Shown here piece by piece: positions 15,770-25,231 of a stretch of 64,000 nucleotides of DNA; within the stretch, counting starts at the first letter, position 1, and every line of letters begins with the position of its first letter. The notes under the pieces were generated by a model that saw only the letters and a list, made by a program, of their open reading frames with translations, was not told where the DNA came from and did not search any database. A program made the position numbers and the translations under genes. The stretch is from Ruminococcus sp. AF31-8BH (GTDB lineage Bacteria; Bacillota; Clostridia; Lachnospirales; Lachnospiraceae): contig NZ_QTVN01000004.1 in NCBI RefSeq assembly GCF_003460605.1, positions 186,001-250,000 of the forward strand. The letters run 5' to 3'.

Positions 15770-17752
15770 TTATGGTTCAATAATATTAAAATATTTATAG
15801 TCTGACGTAACCGTAACTGCATTCATCAATCGTGTCAGGCAGGTCTCATCACCCTCCTGCTGAATCAAAGCAGCAACATTCTCTGCGTTTTTCTGAACAA
15901 CAGACAACAGTCCGGCACGTTTGGTAGTCCATGTTACATCTGCATCCGCATCCTGTGTATCCTTCTGATAAAGAAGTACACCATTTTTCACACGGAGTAC
16001 ATAATTACCTTCCGGCAATATAAGATTTGCTGTAAAGGTCAGATCTGGAATCTTCGTCGTATCTACAAGAATTCCCAGATAATCCAGAATCATATCCGGT
16101 GTCATATGTGAGAAAACATCACCGTTACCGCTGCTTCGCGTTGCATCATCGGTATTTGTACCATTTCGCAGTTCCTGTGCAGCACAAAGGTAAGCACTGC
16201 GCCATGGACCTGATTCTGCCTGATATCCCAATTGCTCCAATGCATCCGCACACAGATAACGTGCATCCGTATTTTCCGGATCAGCAAAAACCAGCGTATT
16301 GGTAATCTGGGCAACCCACTGATATTCTCCCTTTGCAAAATCTTCTTTTGCTTTTTCAAGAACCGCATCTGTATCACCGAAATATTCTACCAGCTTTTGG
16401 GCATAATCCGATGGTGTAAGTTCAGCAAGATGGACGGGATTACCGTCATACCAGCCCATATATTTCTCATATACTGCCTTCGAATTATGAGAAACTGTAC
16501 CGTAATACTGACGGGTATACCAGACTTTCTCCAGTTCCTCCGGAAGCTGGATCATATTGGCAATCTCTGTTTCCGTATAACCTTCATTAATGTAGAGCAG
16601 TGTCTGGTCGTTAATAAACTTATATACAGCTGCAGTATTGGTCATATATTCCTGAATGGTATCATTTCCCCAATGTGGCCAGTTATGGGACTGGAATACC
16701 ACATCTGCCTTATCACCATAGCGAGCCAGAGATTCCATGATGTACTCTGCCCATGCGTTTCCGTCACGCACCTGGGCTCCGCGGAGTGTATACAGATTAT
16801 GGAGTGTTCCTGTACAGTTTTCAGCCATCCACAAAGCATTTTTCGATTCAATCCAGAAGTTCATCTCTGCCGGTGCTTCGGTACCCGGAGTAAGCTGAAA
16901 TTCAATTTCCACTCCGTCAATGGTATGCTTCTCACCAGTTTGTGTGATTTCAAGTGTAGGAGAAATATAACTTGTTTTGCCCTTGGACTGTCCCATACCA
17001 ATACCAATGGCAAGGGATCCTGTTTCACCACCCTCAAGCATTGTTCCATACTGGTAACTTGCTCTTCGTCCCATAGCAGTACCTGCATAAATATTCTCGC
17101 TGACAGCATGCTTCTCAAAGCCTTCCGGTGCAATTATCTGCACATTTCCGGCTTGCACCTCTTCTTCCGCAACAACTCCCTTGACTCCACCGAAATGATC
17201 AACATGGGAATGGCTGTAAATCACTGCCTTTACAGGAAAAGTGCCCAGATTCTCTTCCACCAAGGCAAGAGCCGCTTGTGCACACTCTACACTCATCAAT
17301 GGATCTACTACAATCCATCCTGTATCACCTTTTATGAATGTGACATTGGACATATCATAGCCACGCACCTGATAAATTCCATCGGTTACTTCAAAAAGAC
17401 CATAAATATGATTCAGCTGTGTGTTTCTCCAAAGACTGGGATTCGCTGTATCCGGAGCGTCCTGATCCAGAAAAGCATATGCCGTCTGACTCCATACAAG
17501 CTTTCCGTTCTCATCATAAATATCCAAAGTATCCGGAGAAGCGATCTGCCCCTTTGTAGCATTCTCAAACTCCGCAGTATCCTCGAAATCCAGCAACGCA
17601 TAAACTTCCTGATTTGCATCAATCGTATACTGGGTGGCTGGTTTACTTTCCGCTGTTAATTCTGATGCTGCAATTGCGGTCGAGCTGCCACAAACAGTCA
17701 TGGTAAATGCCAATGCAGCGGTAATCAAAGTAATTACTTTTTTTCTTTTCAT
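15770..17752 (-). CDS. Secreted alkyl/aryl sulfatase (type III, metallo-beta-lactamase fold)
   Basis: 660 aa. A signal peptide ends near residues 28-30 (STAIAA). The MBL zinc motif HSHVDHFGG is at 181-189 (His181, His183, Asp185, His186), and further ligand-bearing segments include WMAENCTGTLHNLYTLRG and VVFQSHNWPHWG. An alpha-helical dimerisation region and an SCP2-like C-terminal domain (ending VTWTTKRAGLLSV) follow, as in SdsA1-type enzymes. It should hydrolyse primary alkyl sulfates to alcohol and sulfate outside the membrane. It has its own promoter with LytTR-type repeats, and the LytTR gene is next door. The export signal and gut setting raise the possibility of host- or diet-derived sulfated lipids or sterols; that is inference. 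Confidence 0.92.
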   Translation of the reverse strand: MKRKKVITLITAALAFTMTVCGSSTAIAASELTAESKPATQYTIDANQEVYALLDFEDTAEFENATKGQIASPDTLDIYDENGKLVWSQTAYAFLDQDAPDTANPSLWRNTQLNHIYGLFEVTDGIYQVRGYDMSNVTFIKGDTGWIVVDPLMSVECAQAALALVEENLGTFPVKAVIYSHSHVDHFGGVKGVVAEEEVQAGNVQIIAPEGFEKHAVSENIYAGTAMGRRASYQYGTMLEGGETGSLAIGIGMGQSKGKTSYISPTLEITQTGEKHTIDGVEIEFQLTPGTEAPAEMNFWIESKNALWMAENCTGTLHNLYTLRGAQVRDGNAWAEYIMESLARYGDKADVVFQSHNWPHWGNDTIQEYMTNTAAVYKFINDQTLLYINEGYTETEIANMIQLPEELEKVWYTRQYYGTVSHNSKAVYEKYMGWYDGNPVHLAELTPSDYAQKLVEYFGDTDAVLEKAKEDFAKGEYQWVAQITNTLVFADPENTDARYLCADALEQLGYQAESGPWRSAYLCAAQELRNGTNTDDATRSSGNGDVFSHMTPDMILDYLGILVDTTKIPDLTFTANLILPEGNYVLRVKNGVLLYQKDTQDADADVTWTTKRAGLLSVVQKNAENVAALIQQEGDETCLTRLMNAVTVTSDYKYFNIIEP

Positions 17753-17844
17753 GATATTTTGCCCCCTTCCTTATAAAAAGCTCAAGTCTTCTTTACTGTA
17801 AATCTTGGAAAATATAAGTAGAAGTTACTTAATATATAAATAAT

Positions 17845-17873
17845 ATAATATAATATCGTTTTATTCCAGTCAA
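17845..17873 (-). promoter_or_regulatory. Promoter of alkyl sulfatase gene
   Basis: Minus strand TTGACT (17873-17868), 17-bp spacer, TATTAT (17850-17845), then about 90 nt of leader and a GGAAGGGG ribosome binding site. The imperfect hexamers fit an activator-dependent promoter. Confidence 0.7.
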
Positions 17874-17885
17874 TAAACATGGAAC

Positions 17886-17916
17886 AAAACGACATCCAAA
17901 CGGCTTAAAACGACAT
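17886..17916 (-). promoter_or_regulatory. Direct-repeat LytTR operator
   Basis: Two exact copies of ATGTCGTTTT (minus strand; 17916-17907 and 17895-17886) start 21 bp apart, that is two helical turns. They lie 12 bp upstream of the sulfatase -35. This is the spacing of known LytTR sites such as AgrA boxes. The operator sits between the regulator's stop codon and the sulfatase promoter. Confidence 0.8.
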
Positions 17917-17925
17917 ATTTTTTAG

Positions 17926-18708
17926 TTATTTTGTACGATTTTTCAGGTATGTATTCCACATTTTATGGATATTGTTACCACTGTCAACTGCCTTAATCGT
18001 ATCCAGATCAAACAAGATACAGCCACAATGACCCTTAAAAGTAGGAAAACAAATTACTTTCAGGTTTCTGTCTACTTCCGGGCTATAATCCATAAGTTCC
18101 AGTACTTCTCCATAAAGTGCCGAACGTTCATAACTTCGCAGCCATTTCGGGTCCATATTGGCAAACAGACTTCCAAAAGATTTTCCAAGCAGCTGATCCA
18201 GTGAAAGCTTTTCTAATTTGGCGAGTTCCTGATTTGCGTAACGGAAAATCCAGTCTACCGCATGGCTTTCTTCATTAAATACCATTTCTATGTCCGTAAA
18301 TGCAATGGGCAGATATTCAAAAGAACTATAATGACGGCAATATTCTTCTTTCGTAGCAGGAATACCTTTTTTTCCCAAAGCATTAATCATTTTTTTCTGC
18401 TTTTCCTGAATCTCAGTCACTATTTGTTTTTTCTTGCGAACAGTATATGGCAATTCTTCTCCATTGCTGAGATTTACCATATCTGTCACTTCGTGAACAG
18501 CTTTTACTGACACAATACAGCCTCTATGTACTTTTACAAAATCTTCCTTCAATAGTCCTTCCAGATCTTTCAAAGCAATACGCGTCTGGTATACTTTCCC
18601 TCCGACAATATGAATCACCGCAATTTTTCCGTTCATTATAATATAAAGAATCACATCCGAATTCAAAGTTATATTTTTTCTATCTGAAATTATATTAATA
18701 ATTCCCAT
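17926..18708 (-). CDS. LytTR-domain regulator with C-terminal PAS-like sensor
   Basis: 260 aa. Residues 1-105 form a LytTR DNA-binding domain (VILYIIMNGKIAVIHI, then LKEDFVKVHRGCIVSVKAVHEV). A linker and a PAS-like domain follow (about 140-245, including WIFRYANQELAKLEKLSLDQLLGKSFGSLF). The order is reversed from usual receiver-LytTR proteins and there is no receiver domain, so it is a one-component sensor. The ATG at 18708 is preferred over the GTG at 18723 because AGGA lies 8 nt upstream. Its likely target is the adjacent sulfatase. Ligand unknown. Confidence 0.85.
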   Translation of the reverse strand: MGIINIISDRKNITLNSDVILYIIMNGKIAVIHIVGGKVYQTRIALKDLEGLLKEDFVKVHRGCIVSVKAVHEVTDMVNLSNGEELPYTVRKKKQIVTEIQEKQKKMINALGKKGIPATKEEYCRHYSSFEYLPIAFTDIEMVFNEESHAVDWIFRYANQELAKLEKLSLDQLLGKSFGSLFANMDPKWLRSYERSALYGEVLELMDYSPEVDRNLKVICFPTFKGHCGCILFDLDTIKAVDSGNNIHKMWNTYLKNRTK

Positions 18709-18862
18709 TTTTGTTATCCTCACATCCAGCTTTGGTATTTGGTTTTTCGAAATTCAAAATCAGGCAAGTCAATATAGCGGTTACTTAGTATTCACTGTAC
18801 TAGTTTTACAACACTTATTATATCATTTTCCTCTGATAATAGTTGTAATAATTTTGCATTTT

Positions 18863-20653
18863 TCATATTTTAGGGAGACTTTGTGCTGTACATAATGCTC
18901 CCCACCCAACCATATCATCCGGATATCTTTCAATTCCCGGCAATGGTCTGGCGCCACGACGGAGATAGGCTTTTAGTTTTTCTCCATAGAGGTAGGGATC
19001 ATTGCCGCGGATAATTCCCCATTCCATCAATAAAGCTGCAGCTCCGGTTACGAATGGGGTGGAAAAGGAAGTACCGGAAAAGCGTGCGTAGCCTCCGCCT
19101 GCTCTGGGGGCAAGAATGTCAACACCTGGAGCAGTCAGATCCGGTTTTGGGTAGGGAAGGTTACAGCTGCCACGGCCGGAGAAGTCCGCATAAGCATTTA
19201 ATCGGGCATCATAGGCACCTACACTAATTACACGGCGGGCAGTGGCCGGAATAGTCAGGGTACCCTGGGCACGTGGCAAATAAAATGCAGTACCAGGATT
19301 TAATGTTTTTCCACCTGGCAGCCAAAGAAAATATTCCCCATTTTTAATATTTCCTGCCACAAGAATGATTTTCCAGACACCGCTGTCTATATAGCTGCTT
19401 TGTTGTATTCTCAATGGATCTGCCTCATCCTTCACAAGAAAATCCACATAAATTTCCTGAGTCACATGATAAGGCGCAGGTTTTCCATAATAGATGAGAA
19501 GCTCCGTATTTCCAAGGCTCCAACGCTGGGCACCTAATGCTTCCTTCAATGGTCCAACCCGTTCCCCGGAAGGATTTTCCAAATAAATTTCCATCTCATC
19601 TTCGTAATCTTTCCACAGCTGTATGTTCAGATTTGGCTCAAATGGACCTACTCCAAGCTCAATTTCCTGGATTTCCCCGGCAGAAAGTTTTCCACCGCAA
19701 TGCAGTGCATCGCTTCCGTTATTCCCCATTCCTACACAAATTGCAAGCTTTCCCATGCTCGATACGCTATCCAGATAAGTTTCCAGCAGGGAATCTCCTC
19801 TGTGTGAGCCATAGTTATTTCCAAAACTTAAATTGATTACCATTGGTCGTCCCATAGCCAGTGCCTGCCGCACCAGATAGTCTACTCCCTGCATAAGCTC
19901 TGTAGTTCTTGGAAAAGAATCCTGTCTTGGAATTCCCATTTTCACAACCAGAAGGTCACTTTCATATGCCACGCCCCGGTTCACTGCGCCACGGGAAAAA
20001 TCGCTGCCTGCAGCTACTCCAAGCACAGCTGTTCCATGACCGCTTCCATCTTCAGACGGAACAAGGCGCCTCCCCTCTTGTACAGAAAGGGACAGCGCCT
20101 CATTGATTTCCTCATTCGTATATTCAGTTCCTGTTGCATATCCCTTCGGCGGATTACCGGGAATGCCCTGATCCCACAAACGCAATATCCTGGACTTTCC
20201 ATCTGCTGTGAGAAATGCCAGATGGCGGTAATCCACACCAGAATCCACAATTCCAACCAGCACGCCGCGCCCTGTCAGCTGTAGATTTCCCGGCTCATTG
20301 CGCTGTACCTGGGTAATACAGCTTGCCTCTTTTGAAAAAAAGTCTTCAAAATACAGACGGGTGGGCTTTTCTATAAATTCGATCTGGGGCCGCCTGGAAT
20401 ATTCGTCCAATATACTTTCGGGAAGCGTCACAATAGCGTATCCTCCAAGGAGGGAGACCACGGAGATTCCGCTTCCGCCTAGCAATGCCTCAACAGAATC
20501 CTCATCTTTTCCCACCTCACTATACTTCACAATAATTTCCCACTTTCGTGTTTGTTTCTCATACCCCACATTCAGATTCCGGGATTTCTCTCTTTCCTCT
20601 TCTGTAGCATCCAGCGCAAGGTTTAAAAGATTATCCAGCTTCTGATCTGGCAT
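18863..20653 (-). CDS. S8-family subtilisin-like protease (Csp-like)
   Basis: 596 aa serine protease. The catalytic triad is Asp137 (VGIVDSGVDYRH), His206 (GSGHGTAVLGV) and Ser529 (FSGTSFSTPFVTG), with the oxyanion Asn region MGNNGSDALH at about 309-318. An N-terminal 110-residue segment resembles the prodomain of CspA/B/C-like subtilases. An insertion of about 140 residues between the Asn and Ser motifs is typical of that clade. There is no signal peptide. Start at 20653: GGAGGG lies 4-9 nt upstream, while an earlier ATG lacks an RBS. Function in non-sporulation settings is unknown. Confidence 0.9.
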   Translation of the reverse strand: MPDQKLDNLLNLALDATEEEREKSRNLNVGYEKQTRKWEIIVKYSEVGKDEDSVEALLGGSGISVVSLLGGYAIVTLPESILDEYSRRPQIEFIEKPTRLYFEDFFSKEASCITQVQRNEPGNLQLTGRGVLVGIVDSGVDYRHLAFLTADGKSRILRLWDQGIPGNPPKGYATGTEYTNEEINEALSLSVQEGRRLVPSEDGSGHGTAVLGVAAGSDFSRGAVNRGVAYESDLLVVKMGIPRQDSFPRTTELMQGVDYLVRQALAMGRPMVINLSFGNNYGSHRGDSLLETYLDSVSSMGKLAICVGMGNNGSDALHCGGKLSAGEIQEIELGVGPFEPNLNIQLWKDYEDEMEIYLENPSGERVGPLKEALGAQRWSLGNTELLIYYGKPAPYHVTQEIYVDFLVKDEADPLRIQQSSYIDSGVWKIILVAGNIKNGEYFLWLPGGKTLNPGTAFYLPRAQGTLTIPATARRVISVGAYDARLNAYADFSGRGSCNLPYPKPDLTAPGVDILAPRAGGGYARFSGTSFSTPFVTGAAALLMEWGIIRGNDPYLYGEKLKAYLRRGARPLPGIERYPDDMVGWGALCTAQSLPKI

Positions 20654-20764
20654 ATTCCCTCCATTTTGCATCGTATGCATGCTCATAGTGTATACTCATC
20701 TTTAATTTACGCCAATCCGCTTTAAATAATGCCTCAGCCTTCTTATTACATTTTTAAATACCAG

Positions 20765-21946
20765 TTATTTTTCCTCTGCTTTCACCTTTCCAAGCAAAAA
20801 AACCATTATCAGCAGCACCACTGGGAAAATCAGTCCTACGCCCATACCTATGCGGATATTATCTCCGGTATTCTGGGTGACACGGCCGACGATTCCAGGC
20901 CCTATGCTGCCTCCAAGATCTCCTGCCATGGCAAGAAGGGCGAACATGGCGGTTCCGCCTGCCGGAAATTTCTTAGAGGATATACTAATAGTACCCGGCC
21001 ACATTATTCCAACGGAAAATCCACAGACAATACAGCCAATAAGTCCTGCTGCCGGATTGGAGGACAGAGATGCAAGAAGATAGCAGAATACGCATAAAAT
21101 TCCGGAGCCTGCCATAAATTTCATCAGATCCATTTTATCTCCGTATTTTCCAAAAATCACACGGCTGATTCCCATCGTAATGGCAAACATACAGGGACCA
21201 GCCAAGTCTCCGATGGTCTTGGACAGTCCAAGTGCCGCCTCTGCATAGGCAGATGCCCACTGGGACATGGACAGCTCTGATGCCCCGGAACACACCATCA
21301 GACACACAGCAATCCAGAACACAGGCTTACGAAACAGTTCCCCGATTTTCATTCCTTTCCCTTCGTCCACCAGATGCTTGATAGGACAAGTAGCAAAATT
21401 GTAAACATTAATGGTTGGAACGATTGCCCACAAAACTGCCAGCCACTTCCAGCTGTCCATTCCAAAAACTGCGAAAAACAGGGTGGAAACTGCAATGGTT
21501 CCCACAGACCCCCAGCAATAGAAGGAATGAAGAAGACTCATAGTTGCCTCTTTATTTTCGAAAGGACACGCTTCCATAATGGGACTGCAAAGCACTTCAA
21601 TCAGTCCGCTTCCAACAGCATAAACAATAACACTGATGATAATTCCCATAAAAGGATCTGGCAAAAGCTCCGGAAGAAATGCCAGCCCAACCAGTCCTAA
21701 AGCGGAACTGATTTCAGAAGTCACAATGCACACACGATATCCGATTTTGTCTACAAACCGGGCACAAAACAAATCTATCAGCAGCTGGGTAAAGAAAAAA
21801 CAGGTGGAAATCAATGCAATATTTCCAAGGGAAATATGATAATCTGTGTGAAATTTCAGAAACAGCAGCGGTGCAAAATTGGCTGCTATAGCCTGGGTAA
21901 TAAAACCCAGATAACAGGCTCGTTTGGTTTTTTGGTAATTTGGCAT
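20765..21946 (-). CDS. MFS transporter
   Basis: 393 aa, 12 predicted membrane segments, starting MPNYQKTKRACYLGFITQAIAANFAPLLF. The loop 2-3 signature DLFCARFVDKIGYR matches the MFS G-x-x-x-D-R-x-G pattern. It looks like the FucP/YfkF-style sugar-permease branch, but the substrate is unclear. AGGAGAA precedes the ATG. It is divergent from the AraC gene 132 bp away, so the AraC protein probably controls it. Confidence 0.88.
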   Translation of the reverse strand: MPNYQKTKRACYLGFITQAIAANFAPLLFLKFHTDYHISLGNIALISTCFFFTQLLIDLFCARFVDKIGYRVCIVTSEISSALGLVGLAFLPELLPDPFMGIIISVIVYAVGSGLIEVLCSPIMEACPFENKEATMSLLHSFYCWGSVGTIAVSTLFFAVFGMDSWKWLAVLWAIVPTINVYNFATCPIKHLVDEGKGMKIGELFRKPVFWIAVCLMVCSGASELSMSQWASAYAEAALGLSKTIGDLAGPCMFAITMGISRVIFGKYGDKMDLMKFMAGSGILCVFCYLLASLSSNPAAGLIGCIVCGFSVGIMWPGTISISSKKFPAGGTAMFALLAMAGDLGGSIGPGIVGRVTQNTGDNIRIGMGVGLIFPVVLLIMVFLLGKVKAEEK

Positions 21947-22022
21947 GATTGGTTCTCCTTTTTTCTTCTTTGAAGAAGATTTTTGTCTTATTGGATTATA
22001 TTATATTTGATTGTATTTTTCA

Positions 22023-22052
22023 TTGGATTATTTTCGATTTTTATTGTATAAT
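22023..22052 (+). promoter_or_regulatory. Probable promoter of AraC gene
   Basis: TTGGAT (22023-22028), 18-bp spacer, TATAAT (22047-22052), in an AT-rich divergent intergenic region shared with the MFS gene. Confidence 0.55.
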
Positions 22053-22078
22053 ATCGTAAAACAAAGGATAAACCAGAT

Positions 22079-23008
22079 ATGAAAGAAACCAACGTATATA
22101 CCAAAATTGTTACAGACGAAAATTTAATGGAGACCCAGTCTCACGGAAGCCAGGACTATCCCTTTCGCTACTATTATGAACATTTAGCCCAGTTTGATTT
22201 TAACTGTATAGACTGGCACTGGCATACGGAGCTGGAATTTGTATATGTTCAATCCGGGACCGTAACTGCCTGGATTGGGGAAAAGCAGCTGGAACTGCCA
22301 GCAGACAGCGGCATTTTTATTAACTCCAAACTCCTTCACCGTTTTTCCTCTCCTGAGGATGCTGTCATCCCAAACTTTCTCTGCATGCCCTCTTTTCTTG
22401 CAGCTACAGACAGCTATATCTACCAAAACTATGTGAAGCCTATCGTTTCATCAAATATTCCTTTTTGGACTTTCCACAGGGAAATTTCCTGGCAATCCAG
22501 AATTCTGGATCTTATGAAGCAAATTATTTCTGCACAAACTTCCGGTTCTTCCTGCCATCTTCTGACCGCATCCCTTATGCAGCAGCTCTGGCTGGAAATA
22601 TATGAACATACAGACCTTTCCACTACATCGGAAGTCACTGGGCAATTCTCTGTAAACCGTGCAAGGCTCCAGCTGATGATGCAGTTCATTCACGAAAATT
22701 ACAGAAGAAATCTTTCCCTGGATGAGATCGCCGCACAGTCTATGATCAGTAAAAGCTCTGCACTAAATCTTTTTCGGAGCTATCTTCACATCACGCCGGT
22801 TAATTATCTCATAAACTATCGGCTGAAACAGGCTGCCCTTCTGCTTTCCCATACAGAGAAAAAAATCAGCACCATTTCAGCCGAAACTGGTTTTCACAAT
22901 GTAGATTATTTTTGCAAAGCCTTCAAAAAGCACTATCAGGTGACCCCTAGGGAATATCGAGAAGAAAAGCGGGAACTTGTCAAAATGTCTTGCATCCTGA
23001 GTTTTTGA
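22079..23008 (+). CDS. AraC-family regulator (cupin sensor plus HTH)
   Basis: 309 aa. The N-terminal half is a cupin-type ligand domain (IDWHWHTELEFVYVQSGTVTAWIGEKQLELPADSGIFINSKLLHRF, about 40-90). The C-terminal 100 residues hold two HTHs (NLSLDEIAAQSMISKSSALNLFRSYLHITPVNYLINYRLKQA, then STISAETGFHNVDYFCKAFKKHYQVTPREYR). Start has AAAGGA upstream. Its divergent partner is the MFS transporter. Confidence 0.92.
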   Translation: MKETNVYTKIVTDENLMETQSHGSQDYPFRYYYEHLAQFDFNCIDWHWHTELEFVYVQSGTVTAWIGEKQLELPADSGIFINSKLLHRFSSPEDAVIPNFLCMPSFLAATDSYIYQNYVKPIVSSNIPFWTFHREISWQSRILDLMKQIISAQTSGSSCHLLTASLMQQLWLEIYEHTDLSTTSEVTGQFSVNRARLQLMMQFIHENYRRNLSLDEIAAQSMISKSSALNLFRSYLHITPVNYLINYRLKQAALLLSHTEKKISTISAETGFHNVDYFCKAFKKHYQVTPREYREEKRELVKMSCILSF

Positions 23009-23083
23009 GCCAAACTTGTAAGTTTCCTGTCCTTAATCCATAACATCAAAACCAGGGCTGCTTGTACTCCTCCAATGGTGTTG

Positions 23084-23707
23084 TTATGCCATCACTGCCT
23101 CTGCGAAGCAGACCGGCAGGTGAAAATCAGGTTTCTCACTTTCAATGGGAGAGTAGCTTCCGAAATGCAGAATTTCCTCTGACTCTGAAATTTTATAGAA
23201 ATTACAGTAAAAGCTTCTGCCCTTTTTTATTTCTTCAAAATCACAGATTTCTTTGAGATATTCTTCCGGGAAAAGTACCTCCAGATACCATTTATTCTCT
23301 TCTACAGCTGCCTTCACACCAGTCATGGCAAACTGCTCTTCGCTAATGGAGCATCTGCTTTTTCTCCCGCGTCCATAATTGGCAAGCATTGCACCGTTTG
23401 CATTGATCTCAAAATTTGTATACATACATTCATTTGAAAGTGCCTGGTTTTCCTCTGGGAAAGCAAGAAAAATTTCCATTGCACTATCTGTATAAACCGG
23501 ATCATTGTGCCTGTAATACCGTCTGAGAGGATTTTTTTCTTCGCAAACCATTTTCACAAACAGTCCTTCCCCTTCCACATATCCCATCCATCCGTAGACA
23601 AGTGGGCTCTGTTTGCTGTTCCACATATATTGATTAATAAAGAACTTTTCACAATGTTCAATCTGCTCTTTTCGTTCTATTTTTTTCACATGATATTGTA
23701 ATCCCAT
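23084..23707 (-). CDS. Carbohydrate-binding family 9-like protein
   Basis: 207 aa beta-sandwich protein without a signal peptide. Segments YTDSAMEIFLAFPE, YTNFEINANGAMLANYGRGR and the ending HFGSYSPIESEKPDFHLPVCFA are characteristic of the CBM9/DOMON-like proteins found in many Firmicutes. I chose the second ATG (23707): GAGG lies 6 nt upstream. It is convergent with the AraC gene. Ligand and role are unknown; a cytoplasmic sugar-binding role is possible. Confidence 0.75.
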   Translation of the reverse strand: MGLQYHVKKIERKEQIEHCEKFFINQYMWNSKQSPLVYGWMGYVEGEGLFVKMVCEEKNPLRRYYRHNDPVYTDSAMEIFLAFPEENQALSNECMYTNFEINANGAMLANYGRGRKSRCSISEEQFAMTGVKAAVEENKWYLEVLFPEEYLKEICDFEEIKKGRSFYCNFYKISESEEILHFGSYSPIESEKPDFHLPVCFAEAVMA

Positions 23708-23856
23708 AACCATCCTCTTTTCTATATTTTTATTAAAGCCATTGCACTGTTATAAAACCTGTTTAAATATACTTCAGTATACCATATTTCTACTTCCATT
23801 TCCGCTGAAAAAGGAATTGTTTTAGATTATATTTCCAAAATATGCTCTATATCTTT

Positions 23857-23887
23857 TTTACATTTTTTGCTGCAGATATGTTATAAT
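23857..23887 (+). promoter_or_regulatory. Probable promoter of acidic surface-protein gene
   Basis: TTTACA (23857-23862), 19-bp spacer, TATAAT (23882-23887), about 55 nt before the start codon, with GAGG upstream of it. Confidence 0.5.
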
Positions 23888-23941
23888 GGGGACGTTGATT
23901 GAATAAAACAGTTTTGAACATACTTATGAGGTAAAATACTT

Positions 23942-24472
23942 ATGAAATACAGAGATGAATTTCGCATTGCTTCCACAGCCATTTTGCTTAGCGTGGCTAT
24001 GTTTGGAATTTCCGTGGTAGTTCCAAAGGAGAGCCGGGTTCCTACAGCCAAGACTACTTTGGTAGAAGCACCTGAGACAGCTGCCGAAGCAGAAGCTGCT
24101 GCCGAACAAACAGAATTTCCTATTTATAACCAGGAAAGCAACTATGATACTTCTTATGACAACAGCCAGGATTACTATGAACCTGATACTTCCGGTGACA
24201 GCTCAGATCCTGCAAACAGCGGCGATTCTTCTGGCAGTGATCAGATCACTTATCCTTCTGAGGATACCGGTGATGGCTCCGGAGATACTTCCGGAGGGGA
24301 TACTTCCGGAGGAGATGCTCCTGCGATTCCGGATTACACAGAGACTCCCGGCGATGGCTATGAGCCAAGTGAAGATAACAACTGGGATTATGTAGCCCCT
24401 GGTGCTGACTCCGGAGCAAATGGTTCTGACGGTTCAGACAGTGCCCAGCCGGATATGGAGGTTTATGAATAG
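23942..24472 (+). CDS. Acidic low-complexity exported protein, function unknown
   Basis: 176 aa. One N-terminal hydrophobic segment (about 11-27, ASTAILLSVAMFGISVVV) serves as signal or anchor. An Ala/Glu-rich stretch follows, then a long disordered tail rich in Asp, Ser, Gly, Tyr and Pro, with short repeats such as DTSGGDTSGGD and GDSSDPANSGDSSGSD. No sorting motif is present and there is no Cys after the start. I do not recognise a family. It is single-gene and bounded by its own promoter and terminator. Confidence 0.8.
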   Translation: MKYRDEFRIASTAILLSVAMFGISVVVPKESRVPTAKTTLVEAPETAAEAEAAAEQTEFPIYNQESNYDTSYDNSQDYYEPDTSGDSSDPANSGDSSGSDQITYPSEDTGDGSGDTSGGDTSGGDAPAIPDYTETPGDGYEPSEDNNWDYVAPGADSGANGSDGSDSAQPDMEVYE

Positions 24473-24500
24473 CGTCGTTTCAATTGCATAATAAGAAAAC

Positions 24501-24572
24501 AAAATCCCCGGGGATTTATTTCACGAAGCATTCCAATTTTGTTCAGCTTCTGAAAACTCCCGGGGATTTTTT
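24501..24572. terminator. Bidirectional terminator
   Basis: AAAATCCCCGGG (24501-24512) pairs with CCCGGGGATTTT (24559 on), with A- and T-runs outside. It lies between convergent genes. Confidence 0.85.
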
Positions 24573-24601
24573 AATTTACAATCTAATGCTAAGATATATC
24601 A

Positions 24602-25216
24602 TCATTTTATTTGATTCAAAAATGCAAATGGCTCCTTATCTTCCAGAAAATGCATCAGCATATAGGCAGTCATGATTGCCACATTCTCCTCCTGTAAAAT
24701 ACGCTTCACTTCTTCTTTATCCGCAAGAACAACTTCAATCTCCTCTGTAGCCTCCTGAGCCTTGGAGCTGATCTGACCGCTGGCATATCCGTACACAGTC
24801 GCACAGGATTCATCTGTCATCCCTACCGTGGTAAAATAAGGCTTCTGATAGGCCTCTGCTACCGGAATCGGTTCCAGCTTTAAGCCTGTTTCCTCGTACA
24901 TCTCACGGACTGCACCCTCATGATAATTTTCATCTGGTTCTACCAGTCCTGCCGGAAATTCATAAATATAATCTCCCAGCGTGTAGCGATACTGCCGAAT
25001 CAATACCACCTTGTCGTGGTTTTCTCCGTAAATACTGTAAATAATTACGCCATCTGGTTTGTTTTTGCGGGTTACAAGCTTCAGGCTCTCCACATCTCTG
25101 GCACGGGATGCCACGAAGTAATTCACAGGTGTGTTATGTACACTGGTTGCCTTTACATTATAAAGGTTTACATAACGGTTATCTGTCTGCTTGGTAATGC
25201 TGTTGATTTTTCCCAT
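24602..25216 (-). CDS. NUDIX hydrolase, ADP-ribose pyrophosphatase type
   Basis: 204 aa. The Nudix box GLVEPDENYHEGAVREMYEETGL spans residues 90-112 with all catalytic Glu residues. The upstream YRYTLGDYIYEFPAG strand is typical of the ADP-ribose pyrophosphatase group. It should hydrolyse ADP-ribose or a related nucleotide sugar to AMP and sugar phosphate in the cytoplasm. It follows ribU by 15 nt and so shares its FMN-riboswitch transcript. A flavin-nucleotide or salvage link is possible but not shown. Confidence 0.88.
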   Translation of the reverse strand: MGKINSITKQTDNRYVNLYNVKATSVHNTPVNYFVASRARDVESLKLVTRKNKPDGVIIYSIYGENHDKVVLIRQYRYTLGDYIYEFPAGLVEPDENYHEGAVREMYEETGLKLEPIPVAEAYQKPYFTTVGMTDESCATVYGYASGQISSKAQEATEEIEVVLADKEEVKRILQEENVAIMTAYMLMHFLEDKEPFAFLNQIK

Positions 25217-25231
25217 AGGAACCTCTTTTCA

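Noticed and set aside
16232..17659. 475-codon open frame antisense to the alkyl sulfatase
   Set aside because: No RBS or family resemblance; Cys/His/Ile-rich shadow translation of a clear MBL enzyme.
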